DNA of 64,000 bases from Pseudomonas laurylsulfatiphila (GTDB lineage: Bacteria > Pseudomonadota > Gammaproteobacteria > Pseudomonadales > Pseudomonadaceae): NCBI RefSeq assembly GCF_002934665.1, contig NZ_NIRS01000007.1, positions 124,001 to 188,000 on the forward strand. The letters run 5' to 3'. The notes beneath the pieces were generated by a model, which was given only the letters and a program-made list of their open reading frames with translations, did no database searches and was not told the DNA's origin. The position numbers and the translations under genes were made by a program. Shown here in pieces: positions 61,657 to 64,000 of this stretch (positions within the stretch are counted from its first letter, which is position 1; every line of letters starts with the position of its first letter).

Positions 61657-62714
61657 GGGACTTCCTTCTTATGGTGTTGGCGATGCCAGGCGCGTAGCGA
61701 CGTGAACAGCAAAAACGCCACCAGCGCCGGCAGGACGAAAAACAGCATCAGGTGTTCCAGCTTGCCGGCCAGTGGCATGCCGGTGGTGAACGACACCACG
61801 TGCAGCCCATACGCCAGGTACAGACCCAGAAACAGCAGGCCTTCGGCGCGGGTCACCCGGTAGCCGGAATAGAACACCGGCAGGCACAGCGCCGCGACGC
61901 CGAGCATCACCGGCAGGTCGAAATCTAGGGCATTGGGCGACACAGACAGCGGCGATGGCGCCACCAGCGCGGTAAAGCCGAGCACACCCAGGAGGTTGAA
62001 CAGGTTGCTGCCAATCACGTTGCCCACGGCGATATCGCGTTCGCCGCGCATTGCCGCAATCAACGAAGTGGCCAGCTCAGGCAGTGAGGTGCTGACGGCC
62101 ACGATGGTCAGGCCGATGATCCGCTCCGACAACCCGAGATCGGTGGCGACCGCAACCGCGGCGCCCAGCAGCAAGTGCCCGGCGTACACCAGCATCGCCA
62201 GCCCGGCGACGATCATCAGCAGGCTGCTCAGCCATGGCGCTTGCGCATGATGGTCATGGCTCGATACCGGGCGTGCCGAGTGTCTCGACTGGCGCAGCAG
62301 CAACCCCAGGTAAATCGCCAGTGCCGTCAGCAGCATCACGCCGTCGACACGGGTCAGTTCTTCATTCCAGGCGAGTACGAACACCAGCAGGCTGGCACCG
62401 ATCATCAGTGGAATATCCAGGCGCACCAATTGCCGGGAAACACGCAAAGGAATGATCAGGGCGGACAGCCCGAGGGTGACGAGGATGTTGAAGATGCTGC
62501 TGCCGATCACGCTGCCGACGGCGATGTCGGCATTGTGCGCCAGGGTCGCCTGCAGGCTGACCGCCATTTGTGGTGCGCTGCTGCCGAGGGCGACGATGGT
62601 CAGGCCGATGATCAGCGGGCGTATGTGCAACCGCGCGGCAATGCGTACGGCGGCGCGCACCATCAATTCGGCGCCGACAATCAGCAGGAACAATCCGCTG
62701 AGCAATTCGATCAC
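61653..62714 (-). CDS. Calcium/sodium antiporter (CaCA family, YrbG-like)
   Basis: Inner-membrane exchanger of 353 residues with two internally homologous halves, each carrying an alpha repeat: VALGSSAPQMAVSL with SVIGSSIFNILVTLGL near 42-84, and VAVSTSLPELATSL with NVIGSNLFNLLGVLG near 206-246. The second matches the GN[SF]N motif well; in the first repeat the acidic residue of the usual P-E motif is replaced by Gln (APQM), which may change ion use. Start is a GTG. The stop overlaps the decarboxylase-like gene. Confidence 0.85.
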   Translation of the reverse strand: MIELLSGLFLLIVGAELMVRAAVRIAARLHIRPLIIGLTIVALGSSAPQMAVSLQATLAHNADIAVGSVIGSSIFNILVTLGLSALIIPLRVSRQLVRLDIPLMIGASLLVFVLAWNEELTRVDGVMLLTALAIYLGLLLRQSRHSARPVSSHDHHAQAPWLSSLLMIVAGLAMLVYAGHLLLGAAVAVATDLGLSERIIGLTIVAVSTSLPELATSLIAAMRGERDIAVGNVIGSNLFNLLGVLGFTALVAPSPLSVSPNALDFDLPVMLGVAALCLPVFYSGYRVTRAEGLLFLGLYLAYGLHVVSFTTGMPLAGKLEHLMLFFVLPALVAFLLFTSLRAWHRQHHKKEVP

Positions 62715-62764
62715 GCTGATCAGGGGTAAGTCGGCTAGTCCGAAAATGGTCGGGGCTCCATCGG

Positions 62765-63139
62765 TCAGTCGTCGAGGGCTTGCACGCGAACCCGCGCGGT
62801 GCCGCTGCGTAGCATGCCCAGGCGCTCGGCGGCTTCCTGGGACAGGTCGATCAGGCGGCCACGGGTGTGCGGTCCGCGATCATTGATGCGTACCACGCAG
62901 GACTTGTCGTTATTCAGATTGGTGACCTTCACCCGCGTACCGAAGGGTAGCTGGCGATGGGCGGCGGTCATGGAATTCTTGTTGAAACGCTCGCCGCTGG
63001 CGGTGCGTTTGCCTTGGTGTTTGGAGCCGTAGTACGACGCCATGCCGGTTTTGTCGTAGCCGTGCGGGTCGACGGTGTCGGTGCTGGCGCAGCCGGCCAG
63101 GAGCGAGAGGAGGGCGCAGGCGCCAAGCAGACGTTTCAT
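62765..63139 (-). CDS. Short RlpA-like double-psi beta-barrel lipoprotein
   Basis: Lipoprotein of 124 residues with the lipobox LLAGC near residue 17 and one RlpA-type double-psi barrel: GMASYYGSKHQGKRTASGE, then TAAHRQLPFGTRVKVTN and INDRGPHTRGRLIDLS. RlpA proteins are septal lytic transglycosylases acting on naked glycans; this one lacks the SPOR domain, so septal targeting is doubtful. Start ATG 63139 is set by the signal sequence; the in-frame upstream extension runs through a REP. It is followed at 50 bp by the antiporter gene. Confidence 0.85.
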   Translation of the reverse strand: MKRLLGACALLSLLAGCASTDTVDPHGYDKTGMASYYGSKHQGKRTASGERFNKNSMTAAHRQLPFGTRVKVTNLNNDKSCVVRINDRGPHTRGRLIDLSQEAAERLGMLRSGTARVRVQALDD

Positions 63140-63159
63140 TCGAAGGCTCGCAAAATAGT

Positions 63160-63304
63160 TGTGGCGAGGGAGCTTGCTCCCGCTCGACCGCGAAGCGGTC
63201 GCAAAATCAGACAACACATTTTCTGAAAAAATGCGGTGACCTATTTGGGTCTGCTTCGCAGACCAGCGGGACGGTGCGGCGATCCGACAAGCTCCCTCGC
63301 CACA
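63160..63304. repeat. REP/REPIN element between gatB and the RlpA-like gene
   Basis: TGTGGCGAGGGAGCTTGCTC at 63160 and its inverted copy CAAGCTCCCTCGCCACA ending 63304 enclose two small hairpins; the same kind as 2091-2228. Confidence 0.85.
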
Positions 63305-63342
63305 GGGAATAGAGCCAGTATTTAGAGCTGGCTCCATTCTCA

Positions 63343-64000
63343 TCAGCCTTCGAGCTTGCTTTTCAGCAGTTCGTTGACCTGTTGCGGGTTGGCCTTGCCT
63401 TTGGAAGCTTTCATGGCCTGGCCGACGAAGAAGCCGAACATCTTGCCGCGCTTGGCTTCGTCTGCCGCGCGGTATTGTTCGACCTGCTCGGCGTTGGCCG
63501 CGAGCATTTCGTCCAGCACCGCCGAGATCGCGCCAGTGTCGGTCACTTGCTTGAGGCCGCGTTTGTCGATGATCTCGTCTGCGCTGCCTTCGCCGTTCGC
63601 CATCGCTTCAAACACCACCTTGGCGATTTTGCCGGAGATGGTGTTGTCCTTGATGCGCAGCAGCATGCCGCCCAGAAGCTCGGCGGAAACCGGCGAATCT
63701 TCGATGTCCAGGCCTTGCTTGTTGAGCAGGCTGCCCAACTCGACCATCACCCAGTTCGCTGCCAGCTTGGCGTCGCCGCCGATGCTTGCGACTTTCTCGA
63801 AGTAATCGGCTTGCTCGCGGCTGGTGGCCAGGACGCTGGCGTCGTAGACCGACAGACCGAACTGCTCCTGGAAACGCTCGCGCTTCTGCGGCGGCAATTC
63901 CGGCAGGGTGGCGCGCACGTCGTCGAGGAAGGTGTTTTCGATCACGACTGGCAGCAGGTCCGGATCAGGGAAGTAACGGTAGTCGTTGGCTTCCTCTTTG
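63343..64000 (-). CDS. gatB: Aspartyl/glutamyl-tRNA amidotransferase subunit B, C-terminal part
   Basis: The frame is open at the right window edge, so the start lies outside; 219 residues are visible. It starts with KEEANDYRYFPDPDLLP, a hallmark of the GatB kinase/transamidation domain, and ends with the helical tail domain that clamps tRNA (TGAISAVLDEMLAAN and GFFVGQAMKASKGKANPQQV). GatCAB turns mischarged Glu-tRNA(Gln) or Asp-tRNA(Asn) into the correct aminoacyl-tRNA. The internal GTG at 63945 is not the real start. Confidence 0.95.
   Translation of the reverse strand, partial: KEEANDYRYFPDPDLLPVVIENTFLDDVRATLPELPPQKRERFQEQFGLSVYDASVLATSREQADYFEKVASIGGDAKLAANWVMVELGSLLNKQGLDIEDSPVSAELLGGMLLRIKDNTISGKIAKVVFEAMANGEGSADEIIDKRGLKQVTDTGAISAVLDEMLAANAEQVEQYRAADEAKRGKMFGFFVGQAMKASKGKANPQQVNELLKSKLEG

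Noticed and set aside
2091..63304. Repeated palindromes considered as CRISPR
   Set aside because: Units are single or paired, far apart, inverted, and without regular spacers; they are REP/REPIN elements.

Overview
The window is chromosomal DNA of a fluorescent-group Pseudomonas. The support is gene content and order matching blocks known from P. aeruginosa (DUF1631-ampD-ampE next to a chemoreceptor; the piuB/piuA/piuC/Sel1 group; speC; a dpp peptide-uptake cluster next to a SIMPL protein and roxSR; opuC-type betaine transporter; prfC; gatB), high GC, and about fifteen REP/REPIN palindromes between genes. No integrase, transposase, tRNA, rRNA or CRISPR array was seen.

Layout: (1) 1-5032: end of a DUF1631 gene, ampD-ampE (muropeptide recycling and beta-lactamase control), a chemoreceptor behind a sigma-28 type promoter, and a zinc-ribbon membrane protein. 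(2) 5033-12652: tatD-type nuclease and fruR facing the fruBKA fructose phosphotransferase operon, with a Cra/FruR operator in the gap. (3) 12756-21074: a Tat-exported PhoD phosphatase, then a catecholate-type iron module: PepSY/flavodoxin/reductase fusion (piuB), TonB receptor (piuA), Fe(II)/2OG dioxygenase (piuC) and a Sel1-repeat protein. (4) 21300-24840: an AT-richer insert carrying a 765-residue protein that looks like the two alpha-xenorhabdolysin subunits (XaxA and XaxB) fused in one chain, plus an unrecognised 299-residue helical protein. This is the most unusual locus of the window. (5) 24917-30191: ornithine decarboxylase speC with a possible attenuating leader, and a four-gene quaternary-amine ABC transporter. 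(6) 30722-34160: prfC, an MFS transporter and a small exported acidic protein.

(7) 34252-35770: a delta-60 repeat protein in a segment bounded by 21-bp direct repeats copied from the end of dppF. (8) 35753-46529: dppF, dppD, dppC, dppB, dppA, an OprD-family porin and two more peptide-binding proteins, all on the minus strand. (9) 46977-51641: SIMPL protein, RoxS/RoxR redox two-component pair, SbmA/BacA-like ABC exporter. (10) 51827-58497: galactarate/glucarate catabolism: FadR-type regulator, kdgD, 2-oxoglutarate semialdehyde dehydrogenase, GudP-type transporter, galactarate dehydratase. Together they convert galactarate to 2-oxoglutarate; no glucarate dehydratase is in the window. (11) 58662-64000: AEC transporter, PqaA-type protein, carboxymuconolactone decarboxylase-like protein, Ca/Na antiporter, short RlpA-like lipoprotein and the C-terminal part of gatB.

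Functional names come from reading motifs and from memory of protein families; no database search was run.
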